Positions 15,880 through 25,290 are shown, counted from the first letter of the stretch. The stretch: DNA of 38,658 nucleotides from an uncultured Clostridia bacterium (GCA_904399395.1 CAJFPJ010000066.1:1-38658); one strand, 5' to 3'. Notes: generated by a model not told the origin, from the sequence alone. Translations and numbers: made by a program.

Positions 15880-15908
15880 TTTACAAACAGAAAAGAAACG
15901 ATTACAAT
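15880..15908 (+). promoter_or_regulatory. Promoter of the hydrolase-acyltransferase-DUF6320 operon
   Basis: TTTACA (15880-15885), a 17-base spacer and TACAAT (15903-15908), each matching consensus at five of six positions, 24 bases before the hydrolase ATG. Confidence 0.75.
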
Positions 15909-15932
15909 AGAAAGAATAAGGAGGGCGGTAAG

Positions 15933-16889
15933 ATGGCGATTTCCAAAATGATGACGCTTGCCCTGCGGGCTCTTTCTTATGCGGAACCCGGGGGACGGGA
16001 CTACCGCTTAGAAAGAATTTTTCAAAGCCTTACCCACCCTTCTCTGCCAGCTTTGTATACTGTCTGGGAACATCATGTGATTTCCAAAGATGGATATGAA
16101 GTTCCCATGCGGATTTTTTATCCTAAGGCTATGGCTTCAGAGGAATTGCTGCTTTTTTTCCATGGAGGAGGCTGGGTGTCCGGCACGATCGATACCTATT
16201 CCAAAACCTGTGCTGATCTGGCGGATGCCGTAGGACGCAGAGTGGTTTCTGTGGATTACCGCTTAGCGCCGGAGTATCCCTTTCCTCATGGGTTGGAAGA
16301 TTGTTATGCTGCAGCCAGAGAGCTTTTTTTGCACAGTGACATGTTCCATGGGGATGTTCCTGAAATCATCCTGATGGGAGACAGCGCGGGCGGTAATCTT
16401 TCCGCAGCTGTGAGCCTGCTGGCCGCTGCCAGAGGGGAATTTTATGTGAAAAGGCAGATTCTTCTGTATCCAGCAGTATATTATGACTATACGGAAAGTT
16501 CACCCTTCCCGTCTGTGTGGGAAAACGGAGAAGGATATCTACTCACTTCGAAGAAGGTGCAGGAGTATATGGAGCTTTACAGCCCTGATCCAAGGCAGAG
16601 AAAAAGCCCATATGTGGCCCCGATTTTAGCGCCGAAGCTTTCCGGGCAGCCGGAGACGCTGATTATCACTGCTGAATTTGACCCGCTCCGGGATGAAGGG
16701 GAAGCATATGGAGAAAAGCTCAGAAAAGCGGGCTGCACAGTCTGGGTTGTGCGATTCCCGGATATGCTTCACGGCTTTTTTTCTCTGCCGGTGCGGTTTG
16801 CGCCTGTTCGGCGGTGTCATGCATATATAAAACGTTTTTTGGACGGAACCATTGGAGAGATCGAGAATGCGGGAAAAACAGATTCATAA
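15933..16889 (+). CDS. Alpha/beta hydrolase, acetyl-esterase (HSL) type
   Basis: A 318-residue hydrolase of the hormone-sensitive-lipase-like group that includes Aes esterases. It has the oxyanion motif HGGG (77-80), the nucleophile elbow GDSAGG with Ser151, the acid Asp250 in EFDPLRDE and the base His280 in LHGF. AAGGAGGG lies upstream of the ATG. No signal peptide is evident, so it should act in the cytoplasm on short-chain esters. It is the first of three overlapping genes; the next encodes an acyltransferase, which suggests the two make and break, or edit, the same ester. The substrate is unknown. Confidence 0.9.
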   Translation: MAISKMMTLALRALSYAEPGGRDYRLERIFQSLTHPSLPALYTVWEHHVISKDGYEVPMRIFYPKAMASEELLLFFHGGGWVSGTIDTYSKTCADLADAVGRRVVSVDYRLAPEYPFPHGLEDCYAAARELFLHSDMFHGDVPEIILMGDSAGGNLSAAVSLLAAARGEFYVKRQILLYPAVYYDYTESSPFPSVWENGEGYLLTSKKVQEYMELYSPDPRQRKSPYVAPILAPKLSGQPETLIITAEFDPLRDEGEAYGEKLRKAGCTVWVVRFPDMLHGFFSLPVRFAPVRRCHAYIKRFLDGTIGEIENAGKTDS

Positions 16890-18177
16890 TCATACGTGGA
16901 GACGACTGGATAATGCGGCGAAGATTTTCCCGGCCGCCGCCAGCGGGACAGATACGCAGGTGTTCCGATTTTCCTGTGAGCTGAAGGAGGCAGTCTGTGA
17001 GGAGGATCTTCAAAAAGCTCTGGAAAAGACGCTTTCCTCTTTTGGTATATATCGTTATATAATGAAGCGTGGATTTTTTTGGTATTACCTGGAAGAATCC
17101 GATAACAGCCCAGTGGTGCGCGAAGAGTATAAGGAACCCTGCGGTCGCCTGTATAACAGGAATGCCGGTGGATTTCTGTTTGAAGTTACGTATTTTGGAA
17201 ACCGAATAAATCTGGAAGTATACCATGTACTTTCTGATGGTACGGGAGCTATGCGGTTTTTGATAGCACTGGCCGCAAACTATATTTCGATTCATTATGG
17301 AATACGGGAACCGTATTTGGAATATGACGCTTCCCAGTCACAGATGGCAAAGGATAGTTTTCAGAAGTACAGCCAAAAAAGGAGCGGGGGAAAGGGAGGC
17401 TTTCAGAGGGCGTACCGTCTCAGAGGAGATACATATCCGGAAAACCGCCTGAAAATAATTACGGGAACAGCTAGCGCCAGTCAGGTGTTAAAGGAAGCTC
17501 ACCGTTGGGGCGTTACACTTTCTGTATATCTGTGCGCTTGCATGATGGATGCGCTTCAGGAGGAAATGCCCTTTCGGAAGCGAAAGCAGCCCCTTGTGAT
17601 TGGAGTTCCGGTAAATCTCAGGCAGTATTTCCCTTCGGATTCAGCTCGAAACTTCTTCAGCATGACCTATGTTTCTCAAGATTATTCCCACGGAGTTCCC
17701 GATTTTCAGCAACTCTTGGAAAATACGAAGGAGAGCTTTCGGAAAAATTTGACCAGAGAAAATCTGGAGGGAACCATTAATGGATATATGGCGGTGGAAC
17801 GTAATGTTGCTGCCAGGGTGACTCCACTTTTTCTAAAAGATGTATGTCTGCACTACGCATACCGTATAGCGGAAATGCGGAATACTGCAGCTTTTTCAAA
17901 TATTGGGCGGATCGATGTTCCGCAGGAGATTGTGCCGTATTTGGAGTCCTTCGATATTTGTGCTGCCACAGATAAGCTGCAGCTTTGTACTTGCACCTTT
18001 GGAGACTGCCTCAGCATGAGTTTTACATCCCCTTTTATCAGTTCAGATATAGAAAAACGTTTTTTCCGTCATCTTACAGAAGCAGGAATGAATGTAACAG
18101 TGGCTTCTAACGATTGCGGCGATGAACTTGTTTCTCCTAGAGAAACGGAACTCGATAAGGATGAGTGTAAAGTATGA
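16867..18177 (+). CDS. Condensation-superfamily acyltransferase (alcohol acetyltransferase-like)
   Basis: A 436-residue protein with the active-site signature HVLSDG (His120, Asp124, Gly125), which matches the HxxxDG motif shared by chloramphenicol acetyltransferases, NRPS condensation domains and alcohol acetyltransferases. About 200 residues lie on either side of the inter-domain region, as in that fold, and LVIGVPVNLR near residue 240 is a typical second-domain strand. ATG 16867 has GGAGAG about seven bases upstream and lies inside the hydrolase gene, a 23-base overlap. It probably transfers an acyl group from CoA to an alcohol or glycan. The substrates are unknown; the pairing with an esterase and a zinc-ribbon membrane protein is the main clue. 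Confidence 0.78.
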   Translation: MREKQIHNHTWRRLDNAAKIFPAAASGTDTQVFRFSCELKEAVCEEDLQKALEKTLSSFGIYRYIMKRGFFWYYLEESDNSPVVREEYKEPCGRLYNRNAGGFLFEVTYFGNRINLEVYHVLSDGTGAMRFLIALAANYISIHYGIREPYLEYDASQSQMAKDSFQKYSQKRSGGKGGFQRAYRLRGDTYPENRLKIITGTASASQVLKEAHRWGVTLSVYLCACMMDALQEEMPFRKRKQPLVIGVPVNLRQYFPSDSARNFFSMTYVSQDYSHGVPDFQQLLENTKESFRKNLTRENLEGTINGYMAVERNVAARVTPLFLKDVCLHYAYRIAEMRNTAAFSNIGRIDVPQEIVPYLESFDICAATDKLQLCTCTFGDCLSMSFTSPFISSDIEKRFFRHLTEAGMNVTVASNDCGDELVSPRETELDKDECKV

Positions 18178-18830
18178 AATACTGCGAAAAATGCCATGTA
18201 TACGTAAAGGGCGGCTCTATTTGCCCTTTGTGCCAGACTAGACTTCCGGGAGAGGGGGAACCTTCCCTTTATCCCCATATATCCAGAAAAATCAGTGGTA
18301 TGAACTTGGCCTTCCGTATTCTCTTGCTGATCAGTATTGCAGGTGGGGCAGCCTGCCTGGCGCTGAACCGAATGCTTCCTGAAAGCGGCTTTTGGTCGTT
18401 ATATGTAATTTTAGGAATCCTGAGTTTTTGGATCATTTTTCCACTTTTCTGCCGTCATCGGGGCCGTGTGCCCAGACTGATTGCAGAACAGTCTGTGGTT
18501 CTTCTTCTCCTTATCATTTTTTGGGATGGAATAACAGGGTGGCGGGGATGGTCTGTGTCTATGGTTTGGCCGGTTTTGCTTTTGTGCGCGCTGACCTGCT
18601 CTTTCATATATGCAAAAGCCAGAAAGCTTTCTCCCGAAGAATATGCTGTATGCCATTTGCTGGAAGCGATTCTCTCTGTGATACCATCTTTGCTTTTTAT
18701 AGGCGGTGCATTTTCTGAGGGAATCCCATCTCTTATTGCCGGAGCAGTGGGATTTGCTATGCTGGCCGCTTTGTTCCTTTTTGATGGGCGTGTTCTTAGG
18801 CAGGAGCTTTCAAGACGATTCCATATTTGA
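18174..18830 (+). CDS. Zinc-ribbon membrane protein, DUF6320-like
   Basis: A 218-residue protein whose first 20 residues form a zinc ribbon: Cys4-x2-Cys7 and Cys17-x2-Cys20. About six membrane helices follow from residue 45. The start overlaps the acyltransferase stop by four bases (ATGA), so translation is coupled. I recall this architecture as DUF6320 and as a habitual neighbour of the acyltransferase in Clostridia, but cannot verify that here. The function is unknown; the protein may place the soluble acyltransferase at the membrane. Confidence 0.7.
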   Translation: MKYCEKCHVYVKGGSICPLCQTRLPGEGEPSLYPHISRKISGMNLAFRILLLISIAGGAACLALNRMLPESGFWSLYVILGILSFWIIFPLFCRHRGRVPRLIAEQSVVLLLLIIFWDGITGWRGWSVSMVWPVLLLCALTCSFIYAKARKLSPEEYAVCHLLEAILSVIPSLLFIGGAFSEGIPSLIAGAVGFAMLAALFLFDGRVLRQELSRRFHI

Positions 18831-18861
18831 CTGCATTTTAGGGCCCTTATTCCAAAAGAAA

Positions 18862-18884
18862 CAGGAAAGTATCCTGATTTTTTT
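18862..18884 (+). terminator. Weak terminator after the DUF6320-like gene
   Basis: A 5-bp stem, CAGGA with TCCTG, 5-base loop, followed by ATTTTTTT. The stem is short, so termination may be incomplete. Confidence 0.55.
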
Positions 18885-18966
18885 GAAATGTTTAGAATAA
18901 AGCTACGAAGTAGGCAAGAAAGGCCCAGAAGGTTTCGTTAGAATTCACAACATTTCGGATAAGGAT

Positions 18967-18995
18967 TTGACATCCAGAATATACTACTCTATAAT
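18967..18995 (+). promoter_or_regulatory. Perfect-consensus sigma-A promoter of the glycopolymer operon
   Basis: TTGACA (18967-18972), exactly 17 bases, then TATAAT (18990-18995): all twelve positions match. The predicted start near 19002 leaves a leader of about 150 bases holding an ATGGAGC...GCTCCAT inverted repeat; a second GCTCC followed by GGTTTTTT lies near 19060. No other convincing promoter was noted in the 12.7 kb up to the terminator at 31736. Confidence 0.88.
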
Positions 18996-19153
18996 GGTAG
19001 GGATGTGGATGGAGCGCTGCTTTTTGAAGGAAAAGAGTGGCTCCATAGTTTTAAGCTGGTGCTCCGGTTTTTTCTAAAAGAAGCGGGGCATGTTTTCAGC
19101 TCCCAGTTTTGTGGCCGGGAATGGAATATAATGCTGTAAGGAGGACTGTCCTT

Positions 19154-20164
19154 GTGTGTGAAAAGCTGCTGACAGTTGCCGTTCCGGCATATAATGCGGA
19201 GCGGTATCTCCGCAAATGCTTAAATTCTTTTTTGGAGACTTCTTCACTGCCGTATCTGGATATTTTGGTAGTAGACGATGGTTCCACCGACGGAACAGCG
19301 CAGATTGCAGAAGAGTTTGCAGCACGGCATCCCTTTTCTTTTCGGTGCCTCCGCAAGGAAAATGGGGGCCATGGTTCCGGTATCAATAAAGCATTTCCTT
19401 TGGCTCGGGGAAAATACTTCAAAGTGGTGGATGCAGACGACTGGGTCATAACGGAAAATCTTCCGAAACTTTTGGATCTGCTGAGAGATTCTCAGGCGGA
19501 TGTTTTTCTTGCACCCTTTCATACGGTGGATATGCTTACAGGTGAAAAAAAGGCATACCCCATAGAAGGGCCCGAACCAGGGCGCTTATATTCATTGCAG
19601 GAGTTTTCTCGGTGGTATCCTGCAGCGGCAGGGTGGTTCAGTTTCCACAGTGTTTTTTACAGCCGGGATTTTTATGAAAAACTTCATATAGAACTTAGCG
19701 AACAAATTTTTTATGAGGATACTGAGTATTCGGTTTTGCCTTCTGCCAATGCAAAAACTATAGAGGTGGGCGGCCTGTATGTTTACCAGTACATGGTCGG
19801 CAACGCAAACCAGAGTGTATCCATAAAAAGCTATGTAAAACGAGAAAAGCATCTTGGAGTGGTAATGAGCAGGCTGCTTTCTTTTTATGCCACATACAGG
19901 GAGAAGAAACTGTCGGAGGCAGCATTGGAATTTATGCGCATTCGAATAATGATGTTTCTTGGCACCTATGAAAAGGTTCTGCTTCTCTATCATTCGGATC
20001 GAAAATACGGCCGAAAAGAGGTGGAGCAGCTTCGTAAACGCGTAGCGCAGGTGGATCCGCAGTTGGAAACAAGAAGCCGGAAACGGTACCGCTTTTTAAG
20101 GATACTGCATGCCCTTCATGTAAATCCTGAATTCATCGAAAAGATATATAGAAAAATAAAATAG
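19154..20164 (+). CDS. Glycosyltransferase family 2
   Basis: A 336-residue GT-A fold glycosyltransferase that probably adds a sugar to a lipid-linked polymer intermediate at the inner face of the membrane. GTG 19154 was chosen because AAGGAGG lies nine bases upstream; earlier in-frame TTG and ATG codons lack a site. The protein then opens MCEKLLTVAVPAYNAE. The nucleotide-binding block is VVDDGSTDGT (about 39-48) and the metal-binding DxD-type motif is DADD (93-96). No membrane helices are present apart from amphipathic stretches near the C-terminus. It is the first gene of the glycopolymer operon. Donor and acceptor are unknown. Confidence 0.88.
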   Translation: MCEKLLTVAVPAYNAERYLRKCLNSFLETSSLPYLDILVVDDGSTDGTAQIAEEFAARHPFSFRCLRKENGGHGSGINKAFPLARGKYFKVVDADDWVITENLPKLLDLLRDSQADVFLAPFHTVDMLTGEKKAYPIEGPEPGRLYSLQEFSRWYPAAAGWFSFHSVFYSRDFYEKLHIELSEQIFYEDTEYSVLPSANAKTIEVGGLYVYQYMVGNANQSVSIKSYVKREKHLGVVMSRLLSFYATYREKKLSEAALEFMRIRIMMFLGTYEKVLLLYHSDRKYGRKEVEQLRKRVAQVDPQLETRSRKRYRFLRILHALHVNPEFIEKIYRKIK

Positions 20165-20185
20165 CAAAGGAACTGGTGTGTAAAA

Positions 20186-20974
20186 GTGGAAATGATGAAA
20201 GAAAGAGTAAAATCGCTGTTCCGCTATAAAAATCTTCTGTCGCAGCTTGTATCGCGGGATATCAAGCTGAAATACCGGCGGAGCTTTTTGGGATATGTCT
20301 GGAGCGTGTTGAATCCGCTTTTGACTATGGCGGTTATGACAGTGGTCTTTTCGCAGATGTTCAAGCGCAATGTGGAGAATTATCCGGTGTTTTTGTTGAG
20401 CGGAAATATCCTCTATTCCTTCCTGCGGGAATCTACTATGCATGGAATTTCCTCCATTACTGGCAATGCTGCCCTTTTGAAAAAAACGTATGTGCCAAAA
20501 TATATCTTCACACTTTCGAAGGTCACCAGCGACTTGGTGAATCTGGGTTTTTCATTCTGTGCCCTTCTTGTGGTGATGCTGGTTACGGGCGTGCAGTTTT
20601 CCTGGAATATTTTTCTTTGCATAATTCCGGTGCTTGAGCTGTATGTTTTTTGCGTGGGACTCAGCCTGTTCCTGGCCCAGGCGGCTGTATTTTTCCGGGA
20701 TGTGCAATATATATGGAATCCTATCGTTTTGGCGTGGATGTATCTGACACCAATCATTTATCCTCTGGATGCACTGCCGGGTAAGCTTGCTTGGTTGGTT
20801 TCAAAGCTGAATCCTTTGTACTATTATCTGGAGTCTTTCCGGGATACTGTGATGTATGCCCAGCCGCCTGAATGGCTTTTGGTTTGGCGCGGCGCATTGA
20901 TCGCCGTCCTTATGTTGATTATCGGGCTGTGGAGTTTTGCCCGGACAAAAGACAAGTTTATTCTCCACATATAA
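20186..20974 (+). CDS. Polysaccharide/teichoic-acid ABC exporter, membrane subunit (TagG/Wzm type)
   Basis: A 262-residue ABC-2 permease with six hydrophobic segments. The N-terminal pattern SRDIKLKYRRSFLGYVWSVL is the hallmark of glycan exporters such as TagG, RgpC and Wzm. The subunit forms the channel that flips the undecaprenyl-linked polymer. GTG 20186 is reported; an ATG at 20192 is nearly as likely, as neither has a strong ribosome site. The partner ATPase follows after nine bases. Confidence 0.9.
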   Translation: MEMMKERVKSLFRYKNLLSQLVSRDIKLKYRRSFLGYVWSVLNPLLTMAVMTVVFSQMFKRNVENYPVFLLSGNILYSFLRESTMHGISSITGNAALLKKTYVPKYIFTLSKVTSDLVNLGFSFCALLVVMLVTGVQFSWNIFLCIIPVLELYVFCVGLSLFLAQAAVFFRDVQYIWNPIVLAWMYLTPIIYPLDALPGKLAWLVSKLNPLYYYLESFRDTVMYAQPPEWLLVWRGALIAVLMLIIGLWSFARTKDKFILHI

Positions 20975-20983
20975 GGAGGAACT

Positions 20984-21733
20984 ATGAGCGGAAACGATAC
21001 GGTCGTAAAAGTAGACCATGCTACAGTGCGATTTAATATGGCCTCTGTGAAGGTGGACAACCTCAAAGAATACGCTATCCGTCTTATAAAGAGGCAGCTG
21101 ATGTTCAAGGAATTCCTTGCCTTACAGGATGTGAGCCTGGAGGTAAAAAAAGGCGAAGCCTGGGGGATCATGGGCCGGAACGGCTCGGGAAAATCTACCC
21201 TGCTTAAACTGATCTGCGGCATTCTTTCTCCCTATAAGGGTACGGTGAAGGTCAACGGAACCATTGCTCCGCTGATCGAATTGGGAGCTGGCTTTGACGG
21301 TGAATTGAACGCCACGGAAAATATATTTCTCAACGGTGCCCTTCTTGGGTATTCCAAAAAATTCATGGAGAGCAAATTTGACGAGATCGTAGAGTTTGCA
21401 GAGTTGCGCGATTTTTTGGAAGTGCCGGTGAAAAACTATTCCTCCGGTATGCGGGCCCGCCTGGGCTTTGCTGTGGCCACTACCGTGAGGCCACAACTGC
21501 TGGTGGTGGATGAGGTTCTTGCAGTGGGCGACTATGCTTTCCAGCAGAAATGTGAAGCACGTATGAAGGATATGCTGGCGAAGGGAACCACCTTGCTCTA
21601 TGTGTCGCATTCTGCAAATTCCGTTAAAAATCTTTGCCAGAAGGCCCTTTGGATCGATAAAGGCAAGGAAGTCATGCACGGTGATGTGCAGACCGTTTGC
21701 TCTGCTTATATGGCGAGCATGCAGAAAAAATGA
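20984..21733 (+). CDS. Polysaccharide/teichoic-acid ABC exporter, ATPase (TagH/Wzt type)
   Basis: A 249-residue ATPase with Walker A GRNGSGKST (64-72), signature SSGMR (153-157) and Walker B ending Asp176-Glu177, followed by VLAVGDYAFQQK, typical of glycan-exporting ATPases. The long N-terminal lead of about 45 residues before the ABC core is also usual. It lacks the C-terminal carbohydrate-binding domain of O-antigen Wzt proteins, so it should not recognise a specific chain terminus. AGGAGG lies upstream of ATG. The stop overlaps a possible start of the next gene (ATGA). Confidence 0.93.
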   Translation: MSGNDTVVKVDHATVRFNMASVKVDNLKEYAIRLIKRQLMFKEFLALQDVSLEVKKGEAWGIMGRNGSGKSTLLKLICGILSPYKGTVKVNGTIAPLIELGAGFDGELNATENIFLNGALLGYSKKFMESKFDEIVEFAELRDFLEVPVKNYSSGMRARLGFAVATTVRPQLLVVDEVLAVGDYAFQQKCEARMKDMLAKGTTLLYVSHSANSVKNLCQKALWIDKGKEVMHGDVQTVCSAYMASMQKK

Positions 21734-22779
21734 AGGCGGTATCTTCTGTTATAAGGTGTACCGCTTCTCTTGGATGTGATATAGGTGTGAGCGAGAATAC
21801 GGATATGGAAAATAGTCTTCCTCTGGTGAGTGTTGTGGTGCTTACGTATAACCAGGCTGTGTATATCGGCCGCGCCATGGATGGGATCCTTTCCCAAAAG
21901 ACGGATTTTCCCTTTGAGATTCTAGTGGGGGACGATGCTTCCACGGACGGAACGGGGGAAATCCTGCAGGAATACGCTAAGAAGTATCCAGGCCGGATCC
22001 GACTGTTCCTGCGGGAAGAAAATCTCGGGGCCAGCCGTAATATATATGAGCTGCTATGCGCTGCCAGAGGAACATATATTGCGACCTGTGAAGGAGATGA
22101 TTATTGGATTTCTCCGCACAAGCTGCAAAAGCAGAAGAAAGTGATGGAAGAGAACCCCGCATGTGTGGGATGCGTCCATCCCTTCCAAATAGTGAATGAA
22201 AAAGAAGAGCCTTTTTCCAGAAAATCTTTAAGCTGGATTCGGGAAAAGGATTGCTTTTCTTTTCAGGATTTTCAAGGTCTTTATCTGCCGGGGCAGTTTT
22301 CAACCTGGTTTTTTCGGAACATATTTGCGGATTCAGGCGGCAGATATACATGTATATATACGATTCACCGCCAGATCAGCGACCGGGTTATCATGATGAC
22401 TCTCTTGCTGCAGGGGGATATTCTGCGTATACCGGAAAGTATGAGCTGTTACCGCTACGTTGTGCGTGAGACGGGGCAGAATGCTACTTCCCAGTTTTAC
22501 AGGAAAAATGAGGGAATGATCCGTCAGGAGATGGATATCACGGAAAAACTGGAATCCTATGCACAGAAGGTGTTTCAGATAGATGTCCGTTTTCAGAAGA
22601 GACGATATGAAATTTTCACCGATGCTTTTGTTCAATGGATAAAGCGCCGGGATCCTCAAAGCCGCGAGGATAGAAGGGCGGCTTTGGCATTTACAGGGAA
22701 AAAGATAAGGGCGGTTTTTCGGCTGCCCGTTCAAATGATGCAGAAGCTGCGGGAAAAAAGCGCAGGAATGCGGCGGTAG
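21730..22779 (+). CDS. Glycosyltransferase family 2
   Basis: A 349-residue GT2 enzyme. The nucleotide-binding block is GDDASTDG (67-74) and the acceptor-side motif is CEGDDYW (120-126). The second motif and the KLQKQ after it also occur in the N-terminal domain of the next gene, so the two are paralogues. ATG 21730 is reported because it overlaps the ATPase stop (ATGA). ATG 21805, which would put the GT2 fold close to the N-terminus as usual, is a serious alternative. The donor sugar is unknown. Confidence 0.85.
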   Translation: MKAVSSVIRCTASLGCDIGVSENTDMENSLPLVSVVVLTYNQAVYIGRAMDGILSQKTDFPFEILVGDDASTDGTGEILQEYAKKYPGRIRLFLREENLGASRNIYELLCAARGTYIATCEGDDYWISPHKLQKQKKVMEENPACVGCVHPFQIVNEKEEPFSRKSLSWIREKDCFSFQDFQGLYLPGQFSTWFFRNIFADSGGRYTCIYTIHRQISDRVIMMTLLLQGDILRIPESMSCYRYVVRETGQNATSQFYRKNEGMIRQEMDITEKLESYAQKVFQIDVRFQKRRYEIFTDAFVQWIKRRDPQSREDRRAALAFTGKKIRAVFRLPVQMMQKLREKSAGMRR

Positions 22780-22827
22780 GCTTTGCATCGGGATGGAATA
22801 GTCGGATTAGTAGGAGGTTTTCGTTAG

Positions 22828-25290
22828 ATGGAGTTTGTGACAAAGAAGGATTTTAAATATGCAGCTTTATATAACCCTGAAAAGGAGGAATATTGCACCG
22901 ATTCCAGCGAGCAGGGGTTAGTGATGGATCCGGAAACAGCAAAGCGCTATGAAGAAAACGATGATTGTGCGGTAACAATTTGCTGTATCACATATAAGCA
23001 TGAGGAGTATATTGCCCAGGCTCTTGATAGTTTCCTGATGCAGAAGACCAATTTTAAATTTAAGATCTTTGTGGGCGAAGATCATGGACCGGATGGAACG
23101 GCAGATATTATACGGGAATATGCGGCCAAGTATCCGGATATTGTAGTTCCTTTTCTCCGAGAGGAGAACATGGGGGCCCAGGCGAATTTGATAGATTTAT
23201 GCAATCATGCTACCAGCCCTTATATAGCGTTTTGTGAAGGCGATGATTATTGGACGGACGCTAACAAGCTTCAGAAGCAGTTTGACTATATGCAGGCAAA
23301 TCCGAAGCTAAGAGTATGCTTTACGCGCACAAAGATCGAAGCTCCTGAAGATTGGCATCTGCGAAGCTATTATCAGGCGAATAAAGATGGCGAAATGATC
23401 ATGCCAGAAGCAATTCCGGGCTTTAAGATGCCGAAAGGAAATTTGAAAGCTGTTGATTTAATTTCTGCCATCCCGATTCATACGTCTACCCATTTTTATC
23501 GGTGGAATTATGGCTTAGAGCTTCCCGATTGGTATTATAAGGGAGTGGAGGGTGCATTCCCAATCCTGATGATGCAAATGGGGTTGGGAGAAGCAAAAAT
23601 TTTGCCCGATGTAACATCTGTATACAGAAGAAGCGACGTGGGCGTGTTGATGAATACCTCCACGGCCGAGCATTTTCTGAAGACGAGATTGGATTATATC
23701 CGTTTTCTCTGGGATCTGCATGAATATTTCCGGGAGCATTATGGAGATTACTGCAGAATCCAATTTGAAAATAGGATTAAGGCAGAGGGGTATAATCTCT
23801 TGACAAATGCCATTCGATATGAAGATCAGGAATCCATACAGAAATTTTTCACTTTATATCCGGAGGCATCCCGCATAGCGCTTGGGGCATACCTTTCCTT
23901 CTACAACGATGCCAGGGGGCTCACCAGAGCTTGCACATGGGAAGGCTATAAGCTGATCGTTAGAAAGCGCATATACAGATATGGGCTGAGGCCTTATGCA
24001 ATGTTGGCCAGAGCAGTGGAAAAATGTAGGCGCGGCGTTAGAGCGGTTCTGAAAAAGATAAGGGATTTCCTTTCTTTCCTTTGCTATTGGATTTTTGCTT
24101 TGGTGCCCAAGAAAAAGAATCTATGGGTGTTTACGTCCTTCCATCAGCGTATTTATATGGACAATGCAAAGTATTATTATGAATATGTGTTGGAGCATCA
24201 CCCAGAAATTGAGGCTGTGTGGCTCACAAGAAATGAAAATCTGTATGAAAATCTGAAAGAAGCGGGAAAAAGGGTATATAAGACCGGCACTTTCAAAGCA
24301 TGGTGGAAGCTGGTGCGGGCTAAGGTTGCGGTTACGGATCATTTCCGTATGTCTGATTATACCTGCCTTGCAGGTTTCAACCATGGTACGAAGGTTCTTC
24401 AGCTTTGGCACGGCGTGGGATTTAAGTCTATGGGTGACGGCACACAGGTTAAAAATACGGATGTTAGAGGCGTCCGCTATAGCTATGACTTGATTCCTCA
24501 GCCTGGAGACAGCCTTCTCAAACGCATAAGAAAGCACATTAAGTATTTCTTCTGTGCCTGCAATCGCGAGATGTTCGAAGATTATTTCATGTTTGTGTGC
24601 CCAGGCCAGGAAAGAATCGATATGATCGGAAAAATGTGGAATATCCCGGAGAACCGTTATTTTATGGCCGGTCATCCGCGGAATCTGCCTCTGTATGAAC
24701 ATGAGGTTTCTGCAGACGAACCTAAAATTTTGTATGCGCCTACCTACCGGATGGATGCAGGCGAGGAACGCATTATGATCGATCTTTGCCTCAATTCCGT
24801 AGTTGAGATTCAGGAAGCAATGGAGCAGATAGGCGGTAGTTTTGTAATCCGTCTGCATCCTCACACTTGGAGAAATTATCAGACGGAAATTCTGAATCGG
24901 ATTCGCCCCTATGACCGGATTTCCTTGGATACGAAAAAGGATGTGTATCAGTCGCTGGGGCAATATTCCATAGTGATTTCCGACTATTCTTCTATCTCTC
25001 TTGATTTTGCTATGCTGGACCGGCCTGTAATCTATTTCTGCTTTGATTATGACCGTTTTATAAAGAATGACGCTGGCTTTAATCTGGACTTTAAGAGCTG
25101 CACGCCTGGGCCTATTGTATATACGTGGGAGGAGACCCTCCAAAAGGTCAAGGAGTATACTGCGGATCCTTCCAAGGACCGTGATTGGTGCCGTGAAAGA
25201 TGCCGGTATTTCTTCGATCAAAGTGTGAATAACGCTCAGAATTCTGAGCGTATCACAGAAGAACTGAAGCGCCGCCTGCATATTTCCTGA
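22828..25290 (+). CDS. Bifunctional GT2 glycosyltransferase-polyol-phosphate transferase (TagF-like) fusion
   Basis: An 820-residue two-domain enzyme. Residues about 48-300 are a GT2 domain (TICCITYKHEEYI, GEDHGPDGT, CEGDDYW at 136-142). Residues about 430-815 are a CDP-glycerol:polyol-phosphate transferase domain of the TagF/TarL family, with LWHG (526-529), YAPTYR (636-641), RLHPH (675-679) and SDYSSISLDFA (718-728). A basic hydrophobic stretch (about 395-428) joins them and may bind the membrane. TAGGAGG lies nine bases before ATG. One polypeptide could thus add a sugar and a glycerol- or ribitol-phosphate unit in alternation. The nearby IspD/TarI-like gene may supply the CDP-polyol. Confidence 0.9.
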   Translation: MEFVTKKDFKYAALYNPEKEEYCTDSSEQGLVMDPETAKRYEENDDCAVTICCITYKHEEYIAQALDSFLMQKTNFKFKIFVGEDHGPDGTADIIREYAAKYPDIVVPFLREENMGAQANLIDLCNHATSPYIAFCEGDDYWTDANKLQKQFDYMQANPKLRVCFTRTKIEAPEDWHLRSYYQANKDGEMIMPEAIPGFKMPKGNLKAVDLISAIPIHTSTHFYRWNYGLELPDWYYKGVEGAFPILMMQMGLGEAKILPDVTSVYRRSDVGVLMNTSTAEHFLKTRLDYIRFLWDLHEYFREHYGDYCRIQFENRIKAEGYNLLTNAIRYEDQESIQKFFTLYPEASRIALGAYLSFYNDARGLTRACTWEGYKLIVRKRIYRYGLRPYAMLARAVEKCRRGVRAVLKKIRDFLSFLCYWIFALVPKKKNLWVFTSFHQRIYMDNAKYYYEYVLEHHPEIEAVWLTRNENLYENLKEAGKRVYKTGTFKAWWKLVRAKVAVTDHFRMSDYTCLAGFNHGTKVLQLWHGVGFKSMGDGTQVKNTDVRGVRYSYDLIPQPGDSLLKRIRKHIKYFFCACNREMFEDYFMFVCPGQERIDMIGKMWNIPENRYFMAGHPRNLPLYEHEVSADEPKILYAPTYRMDAGEERIMIDLCLNSVVEIQEAMEQIGGSFVIRLHPHTWRNYQTEILNRIRPYDRISLDTKKDVYQSLGQYSIVISDYSSISLDFAMLDRPVIYFCFDYDRFIKNDAGFNLDFKSCTPGPIVYTWEETLQKVKEYTADPSKDRDWCRERCRYFFDQSVNNAQNSERITEELKRRLHIS

